From the NCBI RefSeq assembly GCF_002913045.1, contig NZ_PPAF01000026.1, positions 186,001 through 250,000 of the forward strand: a stretch of 64,000 bases of DNA, given 5' to 3'. Under the pieces are notes generated by a model, which saw only the letters and a program-made list of their open reading frames with translations, was not told where the DNA came from and ran no database searches. Of the stretch, positions 54,436 to 63,672 are shown in pieces. A program made the position numbers and the translations under genes. The DNA comes from Campylobacter concisus (lineage in GTDB: Bacteria; Campylobacterota; Campylobacteria; Campylobacterales; Campylobacteraceae). Each line of letters begins with the position of its first letter. Positions within the stretch are counted from its first letter, which is position 1.

Positions 54436-56130
54436 GTGAGACAAATTTTATTATTACTTTTTTTTAGCGTTGCGCTTTTTGGTGTCGATCCAGAAGTGGC
54501 AAAGAGAAACGCTGAAATTTATGGCGTATTTACGCTTATACCACCTGTTGTGGCAATAGCACTTGCTTTTATCACAAAAGACGTTATATTGTCGTTATTT
54601 ATAGGTGTTTTTAGCGGAACATTTCTCATAAATATCATCAATGAAAACATCTTTATGGGTATCGTAAAAGGCTTTACCGGCATCGTTTCAAGGGTCGTTG
54701 AATCAATGGCTGATAAGACTGATTCAGGTATTTTGCTTCAAGTGCTTTGTATCGGCGGTGTGGTCGCACTCATCACAAAGATGGGTGGCACAAAGGCGGT
54801 TGCTCTTTGGCTTAGCAAAAAGGCAAAAAGCGGTATTTCAGCTCAAATTTCAACGTGGCTCATGGGAATTTTTGTATTTTTCGATGACTACGCAAATGCC
54901 CTAATAGTAGGTCCAATTATGAGACCAATAAGCGATAAATTTAAAATAAGCCGCGAAAAGCTAGCTTTTATTATAGATGCTACTGCAGCACCGATCGCTG
55001 GTATTGCTATCATCTCGACATGGGTTGGTCTTGAGGTTTCACTCATCGAAAAGGGCTATGAGCTAGTTGGAGAGACTGGCATTAATGCTTATTCTATATT
55101 TATCGAGACAATTCCATATAGATTTTATAACCTTTTTATACTGTTTTTTATAGTTTGTACCGCCTTGATGCAACGTGAATACGGCCCAATGCTATTAGCT
55201 GAAAGACGTGCCAGAAAAGGTGAACTTCACTCAGGCAAAACTCAAATCCAAGATCTTGAAGATAAAACACTTGAGCCAAAAGAGGGTGTAAAACTAAGTG
55301 CTGCAAATGCTGTTGTGCCACTTCTTGTGCTGGTCATTGGCGCATTTACTAGTTTTTATTTTAGCGGCCTTGCTGCACTTGAGGGTGATGCTCTTAAAAA
55401 TGCACTTGCTAATCCGCTTTCATTTTCTACTTTTAAAGATACTTTTGGCGCAGCAGACTCAGCTACATCGCTATTTCAAGCAGCACTACTTGCTAGTATC
55501 GTAGCTATCACAATGGGCGTTTGGCGTAAAATTTTTGACGTAAAAGAGGCTATCAGTACATGGGTAAAGGGCTGGAAGACTATGATAATTACGGTTGTCA
55601 TTTTACTTCTTGCATGGAGCCTTAGTGCTGTTATCAAAGAGCTTGGCACATCAAGATATCTGGTTGATCTATTAAGCTCTTCAACACCTAAATTTATATT
55701 GCCAGTTGCTGTTTTTATCCTTGGTTCGTTTATTAGCTTCTCGACTGGAACGAGCTATGGCACGATGGGAATTTTAATGCCTCTAGCTATCCCGTTAGCT
55801 TATGCGGTCGGCAAAAACTACGGACTAGAGGGTGATGCGATGCATGCATATATGATCGTAAATATCTCAGGCGTACTTACAGGTGCGATCTTTGGCGATC
55901 ACTGCTCACCGATCTCGGATACTACGATACTTTCATCAATGGGTGCAGGATGTAATCATATCGATCACGTATCGACTCAAATGGTCTATGCGCTTAGCGT
56001 TTGTGTGGTTTGTGTGCTAGTTGGCTACTTGCCAGTTGCACTTGGTCTTAGCGTTTGGATCGCACTTCCTTGCGGATTTTTAGCGATTTGGGCACTAGTT
56101 AGATTTGTTGGAAAGAAAGTAGAAGCATAA
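54436..56130 (+). CDS. Na+/H+ antiporter, NhaC family
   Basis: A 564-residue membrane protein with a cleavable-looking first hydrophobic segment and at least eleven helices. FFDDYANALIVGPIMRPISDK and GVLTGAIFGDHCSPISDTTI are conserved NhaC-family cores, and FSTGTSYGTMGILMP fits the transport path. The start is GTG 54436 with AGGAG 5 nt upstream. Some relatives are amino acid exchangers, so cation specificity is not certain. The trmA gene follows 2 nt after the stop. Confidence 0.88.
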   Translation: MRQILLLLFFSVALFGVDPEVAKRNAEIYGVFTLIPPVVAIALAFITKDVILSLFIGVFSGTFLINIINENIFMGIVKGFTGIVSRVVESMADKTDSGILLQVLCIGGVVALITKMGGTKAVALWLSKKAKSGISAQISTWLMGIFVFFDDYANALIVGPIMRPISDKFKISREKLAFIIDATAAPIAGIAIISTWVGLEVSLIEKGYELVGETGINAYSIFIETIPYRFYNLFILFFIVCTALMQREYGPMLLAERRARKGELHSGKTQIQDLEDKTLEPKEGVKLSAANAVVPLLVLVIGAFTSFYFSGLAALEGDALKNALANPLSFSTFKDTFGAADSATSLFQAALLASIVAITMGVWRKIFDVKEAISTWVKGWKTMIITVVILLLAWSLSAVIKELGTSRYLVDLLSSSTPKFILPVAVFILGSFISFSTGTSYGTMGILMPLAIPLAYAVGKNYGLEGDAMHAYMIVNISGVLTGAIFGDHCSPISDTTILSSMGAGCNHIDHVSTQMVYALSVCVVCVLVGYLPVALGLSVWIALPCGFLAIWALVRFVGKKVEA

Positions 56131-56132
56131 AT

Positions 56133-57236
56133 TTGGATTGCAATTATTTAAAAGAGTGCGGCTCTTGCACTCTTTTTACTCCTTACGATGAGCAAATTTT
56201 ATTTAAAACTGATCTTATAAAACAAAAATTTTTAGAGTTTTATGATGGTGAGTTTGATGTTTTTAGCTCAACACCAAAGCACTACCGCACAAGGGCTGAA
56301 TTTGGCATTTGGCATGAAGGCACAAAGCTTTGCTATACCATGCATGCAAGCGAAAAGGGCAAAAAGGTCTTTATAGATGATTGTCCAAAGGTTTGCGAGC
56401 AAATTTCAGAGCTTATGCCAAACTTACTTTACAGCTTACAAGAGAGTGAAATACTACGCGCAAAGCTTTTTGGAGTGGAATTTATCTCTTGTAAAAGTGG
56501 TATTTTGGTCACACTTCTTTATCATAAAAGGCTTGATGGCGAGTTTGAGGTGGCTATGAAAATTTTAGCTAACAAGCTTAATATCACTATACTTGCCAGA
56601 TCTCGCGGGCAAAAGCTACTAAGTGGTGAGCTAAATTTGATCGATGAGCTAGATGTTGGCGGTGAAATTTATAAATTTAGCCTAAGTGAGAATGCCTTTA
56701 TCCAGCCAAATAGAGCCGTAAATGAAAAGATGATAGCTTGGGCAAAGGAGTGTGTGCAAGGCGGTGCTGACCTCCTTGAGCTCTACTGCGGACATGGAAA
56801 TTTTACTATTCCGCTTTCGTTTAAATTTAATAATGTACTTGCCACTGAAATTTCAAAAAGCTCGATCGCAAATGCCTTTAAAAACTGTGAGCTAAACAAG
56901 GCTAAAAATATCAAATTTTTACGAATGGATGCTGATGAGCTTATGAGCGCATTTACTGGCGTTAGGGAATTTAATAGACTCAAGGATATAAATTTAAGCG
57001 ACTTTAACTTCTCGCATGTCCTTGTCGATCCGCCTCGTGCAGGACTAAGCGAAAGTGTCGTAAATTTCATCAAAAATTTTAAAAACATCATCTATATCTC
57101 GTGTAATCCAGAGACTCTAAAAGAAAATTTAAAAGAGCTTTGTAAAAGTCATAAAGTGATAAAATTTGCCATTTTTGATCAGTTTGCAAATACTCATCAC
57201 ATCGAGTGTGGCGTGCTACTAAGGGCAAAAGAATAA
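56133..57236 (+). CDS. trmA: tRNA (uracil-5-)-methyltransferase TrmA with N-terminal cysteine motif
   Basis: Forms 5-methyluridine-54 in the T loop of tRNA. 367 residues, TTG start. PKHYRTRAEFGIWHEG matches TrmA, LLELYCGHGNFTIPL is the SAM site, DPPRAGLS is motif IV, and the nucleophile Cys is in ISCNPETL. Unlike E. coli TrmA, the protein begins MDCNYLKECGSC, a C-X5-C-X2-C pattern as in the [4Fe-4S] cluster of RlmD-type rRNA methyltransferases, with further cysteines at DDCPKVC. It lacks a TRAM domain. The TrmA call follows overall similarity and length; dual specificity is conceivable. Confidence 0.85.
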   Translation: MDCNYLKECGSCTLFTPYDEQILFKTDLIKQKFLEFYDGEFDVFSSTPKHYRTRAEFGIWHEGTKLCYTMHASEKGKKVFIDDCPKVCEQISELMPNLLYSLQESEILRAKLFGVEFISCKSGILVTLLYHKRLDGEFEVAMKILANKLNITILARSRGQKLLSGELNLIDELDVGGEIYKFSLSENAFIQPNRAVNEKMIAWAKECVQGGADLLELYCGHGNFTIPLSFKFNNVLATEISKSSIANAFKNCELNKAKNIKFLRMDADELMSAFTGVREFNRLKDINLSDFNFSHVLVDPPRAGLSESVVNFIKNFKNIIYISCNPETLKENLKELCKSHKVIKFAIFDQFANTHHIECGVLLRAKE

Positions 57237-57259
57237 TTTAAAAAAGGAAAAATAAAAAA

Positions 57260-58471
57260 ATGGTTTCACTAAATAAAATCATCCAAGCAAAGATCACGAT
57301 TGGTCATTTTGTAAATAAAACTCCATTTGCTTTGAGTGCGAAACTTAGTAAAAATTTGGGAGCAAGCATCTATCTAAAAGAGGAAAATTTACAACGAACC
57401 GGAGCTTATAAAATAAGAGGCGCTTACAATAAAATAGCTAGCCTAAGTGATGAGGAGAGAAAGCGTGGTGTCGTGGCTGCAAGTGCTGGCAACCACGCTC
57501 AAGGTGTAGCTATAAGTGCAAAAGAATTTGGCGTACACGCTTGCATCATCATGCCAGAATCAACTCCACTTCTAAAAGTTGCTGGCACGAAAGATCTTGG
57601 TGCGGAGGTTATTTTAAAGGGTGATAATTTCGATGAGGCGTACGCTTTTGCGGTTAATTACGCCAAAGATAAGGGTATGACCTTTGTTCATCCATTTAAC
57701 GACGAGTACGTCATGGCGGGGCAAGGCACTGTTGGGCTTGAGATGCTTGATGAGATAAGCGACCTTGATATAGTTATCGTCCCAGTTGGCGGCGGCGGGC
57801 TAGCTAGTGGTGTGGCAAGCTGTATAAAGCAGGTCAATCCAAAGACAAAAGTAATCTGTGTCGGTGCAAAAGGCGCTCCAGCGATGTTTAATAGCTACGG
57901 CGCTAAAAAAAGCATAAACTCAAAATCGGTTCGCACTATAGCTGACGGTATCGCTGTGCGTGATGCGAGTGAGATCACGTTAGCAAATATTATTGAGTGC
58001 GTTGATGAGTTTGTGCAGGTCGATGATGAGGAGATCGCAACTGCGATTTTATTTTTGCTAGAGACTCAAAAGATCGTAGTTGAAGGAGCTGGTGCAGCTG
58101 GCGTGGCAGCACTTATGCATGATAAGATCAAATTTAAAAAAGGTGCAAAGATAGGCGTGGTGCTAAGTGGTGGAAATATCGACGTACAGGTACTTTCTAT
58201 CATCATTGAAAAGGGTCTTATCAAGTCTCACCGCAAGATGACTTTGCAAATCACACTTGTAGATAAGCCAGGAGCGCTCATGAGCCTAACTGATAGCTTA
58301 AAATCAGCAAATGCAAACATCGTCAAGATCGACTACGATCGCTTCTCGACAAGGCTTGATTATGGTGATGCAAGTATTACGATCACGCTTGAGACAAAGG
58401 GTCTTGAGCATCAAGAAAAGATCAAAGAAGTGCTTACTAAAAACGGTTTTTCTTTCACTCAACTATTTTAA
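57260..58471 (+). CDS. ilvA: Threonine ammonia-lyase (threonine dehydratase) with ACT domain
   Basis: PLP enzyme turning threonine into 2-oxobutyrate, the entry to isoleucine synthesis. The 403 residues show LKEENLQRTGAYKIRGAYNK (PLP lysine in KIRGAYN), ASAGNHAQGVA, the glycine loop VPVGGGGLASG, and VLSGGNIDV. A single C-terminal ACT domain (about 330-403, MTLQITLVDKPGALMSLTDS) suggests feedback control by isoleucine or valine. AAAGGAAAA precedes the ATG. Confidence 0.93.
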   Translation: MVSLNKIIQAKITIGHFVNKTPFALSAKLSKNLGASIYLKEENLQRTGAYKIRGAYNKIASLSDEERKRGVVAASAGNHAQGVAISAKEFGVHACIIMPESTPLLKVAGTKDLGAEVILKGDNFDEAYAFAVNYAKDKGMTFVHPFNDEYVMAGQGTVGLEMLDEISDLDIVIVPVGGGGLASGVASCIKQVNPKTKVICVGAKGAPAMFNSYGAKKSINSKSVRTIADGIAVRDASEITLANIIECVDEFVQVDDEEIATAILFLLETQKIVVEGAGAAGVAALMHDKIKFKKGAKIGVVLSGGNIDVQVLSIIIEKGLIKSHRKMTLQITLVDKPGALMSLTDSLKSANANIVKIDYDRFSTRLDYGDASITITLETKGLEHQEKIKEVLTKNGFSFTQLF

Positions 58472-58478
58472 TTTAATG

Positions 58479-58504
58479 GCTCGCTACTATTTAAAGTAGC
58501 GAGC
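58479..58504. terminator. Bidirectional terminator between ilvA and the autotransporter
   Basis: A 10-bp stem GCTCGCTACT / AGTAGCGAGC with a 6-nt loop, between convergent stops at 58471 and 58517. Confidence 0.8.
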
Positions 58505-58516
58505 ATGATTTACCTA

Positions 58517-61500
58517 TTAAAACAAAATCTCAAATTTCGCATTTACGCTGTTTGACTTCACGTCTTTAGCAAAAGCACCTGTGTAAGATAAACCTAAATT
58601 TATATTTTTATAAACATTAGCTTTTACACCAAGGCTAGCTGTGCCAAGATCGCGCACCTCTTTTCCTTCAAGTTCCAAGTATCCAGCATTTGCGATATTT
58701 ACGCCGATATTTGGTCTTGTATCGCCAACTAGTCTATTGTAGGCTAGATCAGCTTCAAATTTCATCTTTGTACTACCAAGGCTAAATGGCACACTAGGGT
58801 TTAGACCTATGCTAAATACACCTAAATTTCTAGCTTTTTCATCAACGTCCATTCTAAAAATTCCTACATTTTGGCTAGTGCTATCAGTTTTCATACGTAG
58901 ATAGCTTGCGCCCACATAAGGATTTAGTGAGAAATTTGTACTGTTAAAGCTAGTTAGTGCCAAATTTGCGTAAGTAGTAAGTGCTTTTTCTTTACTTTTT
59001 ACGTGTTCATTTGAGTAAAAGCTAGCGATTGTAGCACCATTTTGTGTTTTTCGTTTTGCATTTGTGTATATGAGGCCAAGGTCTAGTTTTGTGCTAGAAA
59101 TTTGGCTTTTTGAGTAGATACCGACACTTGCACCTTTTGTTTTGTAAGCATTTTCGCCATCTTCTTTTACTTTTTCGTTGCTAGCACCAAGCACACCACC
59201 AAGCGTTAAAGCGTCATTTACGCTACCGTCAAATCCAAAAAGCTGAGTGAGTGAGTTTGCTTTTACATCATCAAATTTCATAGCATTAGCCATGGTATTT
59301 GACCAAAATTTCATGCCACTCGCATCGATTGCTTTTGCACCGAATGGATCAAATTCATGGTTGATGATTGCATTTTTGAGCAAGATGTTTTCTAGTAAAA
59401 ATGCATTATGTTGAGCTAAATTTGCATTATTTGCAAATGTTTTTAGCGTATCACTTGCTTCTTTTGGTGTAGCGTAGATGAAGTGTCTATATAGATCACT
59501 CGTGATGACTGCTGGTCTGCTTCTAAATGGAGAAGCAAGGAGTGCTGGTCTGCTAGCTGTACTCTCTATGAGCTGTGCTACTCTTTTTTGGTTGTCACTA
59601 GCTGCTATACTTGTTATTGTATTTTTTGATTTTTTGAGTGTTAGCTCTAGCTTGTTGTCACTATAATTTCTAGTAAGGTCAAAAAATGCGTATTTTTTTG
59701 AGATAGTGTCGTTGTAACCACTAAAATTTCCAGTTACAGCGTAAGTTTTTGCCTTTGAGCTATCATCATATAGTCTTTTCATGACATCTACATCTGGCTC
59801 ACTTATATCTATAATAGAGTTCTTCTCAAAATTTAGATTTAAATTTGCTGCATTATTTGAGATGATATAACTACCACCTGTTTTTATAGTAGCTTTTACT
59901 GTGTCATTTGTACTTTTTCTAGTTATATCTTTAAAAGATAGCTTTTGAGAAAATCTACTTTTATCAATCTCTCTAACACTCATCTCTTTAACAATCTCAA
60001 GTGCACCACCATTTTCAACTACTACTTCGCTTGATTTTAGTGATTGATTTAGTGCTGTGATCTTGCCACTTTTTATTATAGTTTTGCCAGTGTATGAGTT
60101 ATTGCCTGCTAGTTTTAGGATGCCTAGACCTCTCTTGATAAGAGTTCCTTCATAGCCTTCGCTGGCTCTTTGCTCTCTTGCTTTTTCTCTAGCGTTACCT
60201 ATATCAAGTTCAGCCCTTTGCTCGGCTGTTAAATTTGACATTTTCTTAAGCTCGGCTTTGCGATTAGCCCAAATTTGTGCCTCTGCTTCATCTTCAGTCT
60301 TTCTGTATTTTATAGCTACGTCGCTGATGTTGTTTGAGTAAAGATCGTCTGTGTCTAGACTTACATCAAATACACCTAGTAGCTGTCCTGGTCCAAACAT
60401 AGCCTTTGACATATCAAGTGCTCCCCAGCCCCAGCGCTCATCAGGTACGCCAAGTGGTGCAGTAAAACCAGAAATTCTTCTTGTATCAGCTGGCTTTTTA
60501 AACTCATCTTTGATTTGTCTTGCGGTAGTTAGCAAAACATCTCTTGCTTGAGAGTTGCTCATATATGGATATCTTTGCATGACAAGACCAAGTGCGCCAG
60601 TGACATGTGGAGCTGCCATTGATGTACCATCCCAGCTGTCATATCCTGCCTCTCCATTTTTAGGATCAACTGTGCTTGATTTTATACTTTTACCAGGTGC
60701 TGCGATACTCCACCATTTTGAGTGACCTGCTGTGTTAAAGTATTGTGCATCGCCATCTGTCACTCCAGTGACGTTTATCCAGTATTTTTCAGTATCTGGA
60801 CGAAAATATGGAAGCATTGCTCTTGTGTATGACTCTTTCATGCCATTTCTATTTCCGGCAGTGAAAACTTGAATGATGCCGTATTTTTTGGCGACTTCAT
60901 AAGCGGCATCTATAAAATTTTTACCATTTGTGACAAATGGATAGTAGCTTTTATAGGCTGCGTCAAGGTCTTTTATATCTAAGCTATTGCCGCCATCAAA
61001 TCCAGTTGCTCCCTCATAAGCTTTATAAAATTTGCGGTTTGAACCCCAACTATTATTTATAGCTCTTGCGCCACCTTTGGCTAATCCCTCATAAGATGCT
61101 AAAAAGAAGTTGTAGTCTTGGTTTGGTCCATATGTCATACCATCGGTTCCGCCAGTATTTCCTACTATAAGTTTTGAGCCAAATGCTACACCATGCATCC
61201 CTTTACCATCTCTTGAGCCAGCAATTGTGCCAGCTACGTGCGTGCCGTGCGAGTCGTTTACACCAGCGATCCAGTTGCCATCAGCTTCAAATTTATCACC
61301 TTTTTTAAAGTCGCCAAAGTCAGCTCTATTTTTATCAGTGCTTCCCTTTTTTAAAAAAGGAGAGTTGCCGTGCTCAGTATCTGGATATTTTTGTCCGTCT
61401 TTGTAGTAGCTACCAGAAATTTTTAGTGCGCTTATCCTACCATCACTAAGTTCAGGGTGGCTAAGTAATGCGCCAGAGTCCATAACACCAAGCGTCACAC

Positions 61501-61708
61501 CTTTGCCCGTCACTCCAAGAGCATATGCGATAGCTGCATTGATACGCTTTAGTCCCCAGTATGCTTTATACTCAGTGCTCTCCCAGCTACTTATGTCACC
61601 AAATTTGCCACTTTCTTGATCGTTAGCATTTAGTGAATTTGCAAACAAAAGAGTACAACAAGCCGCGCTTATCAAAATACATTTTTTGTTTAAAATGGAT
61701 CTTTTCAC
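58517..61708 (-). CDS. S8 subtilisin-family serine protease autotransporter
   Basis: 1063 residues from GTG 61708 (AAAGGA 6 nt upstream). Signal peptide about 1-28. The S8 protease domain (about 50-400) has catalytic Asp77 (GVMDSGALL), His154 (DSHGTHVAGT), Ser363 (GTSMAAPHVTG) and oxyanion Asn286 (FTAGNRNGM). A linker with one autotransporter-associated repeat (RGLGILKLAGNNSYTGKT) leads to a C-terminal beta-barrel (about 780-1063) ending in aromatic FEILF, as outer-membrane proteins do. It would pass its protease to the cell surface. Substrate unknown; host or self-cleavage is possible. Long A/T-rich upstream region. Confidence 0.93.
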   Translation of the reverse strand: MKRSILNKKCILISAACCTLLFANSLNANDQESGKFGDISSWESTEYKAYWGLKRINAAIAYALGVTGKGVTLGVMDSGALLSHPELSDGRISALKISGSYYKDGQKYPDTEHGNSPFLKKGSTDKNRADFGDFKKGDKFEADGNWIAGVNDSHGTHVAGTIAGSRDGKGMHGVAFGSKLIVGNTGGTDGMTYGPNQDYNFFLASYEGLAKGGARAINNSWGSNRKFYKAYEGATGFDGGNSLDIKDLDAAYKSYYPFVTNGKNFIDAAYEVAKKYGIIQVFTAGNRNGMKESYTRAMLPYFRPDTEKYWINVTGVTDGDAQYFNTAGHSKWWSIAAPGKSIKSSTVDPKNGEAGYDSWDGTSMAAPHVTGALGLVMQRYPYMSNSQARDVLLTTARQIKDEFKKPADTRRISGFTAPLGVPDERWGWGALDMSKAMFGPGQLLGVFDVSLDTDDLYSNNISDVAIKYRKTEDEAEAQIWANRKAELKKMSNLTAEQRAELDIGNAREKAREQRASEGYEGTLIKRGLGILKLAGNNSYTGKTIIKSGKITALNQSLKSSEVVVENGGALEIVKEMSVREIDKSRFSQKLSFKDITRKSTNDTVKATIKTGGSYIISNNAANLNLNFEKNSIIDISEPDVDVMKRLYDDSSKAKTYAVTGNFSGYNDTISKKYAFFDLTRNYSDNKLELTLKKSKNTITSIAASDNQKRVAQLIESTASRPALLASPFRSRPAVITSDLYRHFIYATPKEASDTLKTFANNANLAQHNAFLLENILLKNAIINHEFDPFGAKAIDASGMKFWSNTMANAMKFDDVKANSLTQLFGFDGSVNDALTLGGVLGASNEKVKEDGENAYKTKGASVGIYSKSQISSTKLDLGLIYTNAKRKTQNGATIASFYSNEHVKSKEKALTTYANLALTSFNSTNFSLNPYVGASYLRMKTDSTSQNVGIFRMDVDEKARNLGVFSIGLNPSVPFSLGSTKMKFEADLAYNRLVGDTRPNIGVNIANAGYLELEGKEVRDLGTASLGVKANVYKNINLGLSYTGAFAKDVKSNSVNAKFEILF

Positions 61709-61988
61709 ATCTCATCCTTTTGCATAAAATTTAAATGGATTGTAATATCCTTAAAATAAATTATTAATTAAAATATTAAAATTTATGATAAAAATTTACT
61801 TTAATAATCCTATTTTTACGCTATTTTTACTATAAGATATGAAAAAATTATCAAGATAATATCACTTAAATATTATTAATTACGATTTTACTTTAAAACA
61901 ATTATTTAAATATAATTTTTAATAAAAGTAGAATTTCACCTTTGCTTTACAAATTTAAGCTAAAATAGCAAGCCTTAAAGGAGAAAAA

Positions 61989-62684
61989 ATGAGCGAATAT
62001 GCAAATTTGATATTAGCTATCTTACTAGCTGTTTTGGCATTTGCATTTTATAGGTCAAATAAGGCGTTAAAAAAGGCAAAAGATGATAGCGAAAATCTCT
62101 CAGTCAGCACCGAAATTTCGCAGCTAAAAAGCATCGGCGAGCTATCTGTTTTTCAAGTTTATAGCAAAGAGATCGTCACAAAAACCGATCATGCGTTTGG
62201 AAATTTTGGCAAAGAGTATCTAAGATGGCTTATAAGTGAGAAGAAGCTTTCGATGATATTTGAGTTTGAGATAAATTTCATCTACGATCTAACTAGTCCA
62301 AAACTCGAGATCACGCAGATCGCAAACTCTAGCTATAAGATAAAAATGCCTCCTTGCAAGTATAAATTCTCAATCGCTGATATGAAATTTTATGATGAGA
62401 AAAACGGTAAATTTATACCATTTTTGCTGCCTGACTCGCTAAATGGCTTTTTTGGTAGCACTTTTACAGAAGAAGATAAAAATAGACTAATCGAAGAAGC
62501 TAGAAACGAAGTCAAAAAGATGAGCGTTCGCCTTATCTCGCAGCTTCAAAGTAAAATTCATAAATCAGCTCGCGATACGCTTGAAGCGATCGCAAAGAGC
62601 TTTGGGGCAAACAAAGTTGAGTTTATTTTTGACGATAACGATGAGCAGATAAGCTCACAACTAAATTTAGAAAATATTGCATAA
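61989..62684 (+). CDS. Membrane-anchored DUF4230-like protein
   Basis: 231 residues: one N-terminal membrane helix (about 5-22), a short charged stretch, then a single alpha/beta domain (for example ISQLKSIGELSVFQVYSKEI and KYKFSIADMKFYDEKNGKF) and a helical C-terminal part with KKMSVRLISQLQSKIHKSAR. I think this is DUF4230, a family of unknown role, but this is from memory. It is followed 19 nt later by the Dyp peroxidase gene, so both are likely in one transcript. Confidence 0.65.
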   Translation: MSEYANLILAILLAVLAFAFYRSNKALKKAKDDSENLSVSTEISQLKSIGELSVFQVYSKEIVTKTDHAFGNFGKEYLRWLISEKKLSMIFEFEINFIYDLTSPKLEITQIANSSYKIKMPPCKYKFSIADMKFYDEKNGKFIPFLLPDSLNGFFGSTFTEEDKNRLIEEARNEVKKMSVRLISQLQSKIHKSARDTLEAIAKSFGANKVEFIFDDNDEQISSQLNLENIA

Positions 62685-62703
62685 AACTTAAAAAGGAGAA
62701 AAA

Positions 62704-63627
62704 ATGAGCGTAAATTCACAAGAAGTCACGCAGACACCAGGCAACAACACAGTCTTTCAAACATGGGTTTTAACAGCTGACAAAAAGGCTTGTAAAGATG
62801 GGTTTGCCGAGCTTTGCGCCTTGGTTGTAAATTTAAATAAAACTGCCAAGATTAGATTTGGCGCAAATGAAAATGTAAACTGCGTCCTTGGCGTGGGTCA
62901 TGATGCTTGGAAAAAGCTTGAAATTTCAAAAGAATTGCCAAAAGAGCTTGTAAATTTTAAAGCGATAAAAGGCGATAAACACGAAGCTGTTAGCACAAAG
63001 GGCGATATTCACATACATATTCGCGCCTTAAATGCACCTGATTGCTTCGATATGGCTCAAGCGATAAAGGCTGTGCTATATAAATTTGCCGATCTTGTAG
63101 ACGAGGTGCAAGGCTTTAAATACCACGATGGTAGGGCGATCATAGGCTTTGTTGATGGCACTGAAAATCCTGAGGGCAAGGAGAGAGACTTCTTTGCTAA
63201 AGTTGGCGATGAGGACGCTAAATTTAAAGGCGGCAGCTACGTTTTTGTACAAAAATATTTCCACAATATGAAAGAGTGGAACGCTACAAGCATAAGTGAG
63301 CAAGAAAAGGTAATAGGTCGCTCAAAAGAGCTTGACATCGAGATGAGCGAAGATGTAAAACCTACAAATTCACACTCAGCTGCTGCAAACGTAGGAGATG
63401 ATAAAAAGGTCGTACGTGGCAATATGCCGTTTACCGAAGGTAGTAAAACTGGCACCTACTTCATCGCTTATGCGAGCACATTTTCAACGGTTGAGCTTAT
63501 GCTTAGAAAGATGTTTATCGGCGAGCCAAAGGGCAACTCAGATAGGCTGCTTGACTTTAGTACGCCAGTAACTGGTGCTCTATATTTTGTGCCAACAGTT
63601 GATATGTTAAGCGATTATGAGGGCTAA
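62704..63627 (+). CDS. Dyp-type haem peroxidase
   Basis: A 307-residue dye-decolourising-type peroxidase. GFVDGTENPEG contains the distal Asp of the GXXDG motif, the proximal haem His is probably in TNSHSAAANVGD, and the distal Arg in VVRGNMPF or a nearby segment. It lacks a signal peptide and the Tat leader of EfeB, so it is cytoplasmic, of the YfeX-like (class B) type. Its role may be peroxide removal or haem handling; iron release from haem by such enzymes is disputed. AAAGGAG precedes the ATG. Confidence 0.9.
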   Translation: MSVNSQEVTQTPGNNTVFQTWVLTADKKACKDGFAELCALVVNLNKTAKIRFGANENVNCVLGVGHDAWKKLEISKELPKELVNFKAIKGDKHEAVSTKGDIHIHIRALNAPDCFDMAQAIKAVLYKFADLVDEVQGFKYHDGRAIIGFVDGTENPEGKERDFFAKVGDEDAKFKGGSYVFVQKYFHNMKEWNATSISEQEKVIGRSKELDIEMSEDVKPTNSHSAAANVGDDKKVVRGNMPFTEGSKTGTYFIAYASTFSTVELMLRKMFIGEPKGNSDRLLDFSTPVTGALYFVPTVDMLSDYEG

Positions 63628-63663
63628 ATTTAAATGGGTGAGGTAGCTTACCCATTTAAATTT
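63626..63663 (+). terminator. Intrinsic terminator after the Dyp peroxidase
   Basis: A 13-bp stem AAATTTAAATGGG / CCCATTTAAATTT with a 12-nt loop starts inside the stop region and is followed by TAAATAAAA. Confidence 0.8.
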
Positions 63664-63672
63664 TAAATAAAA

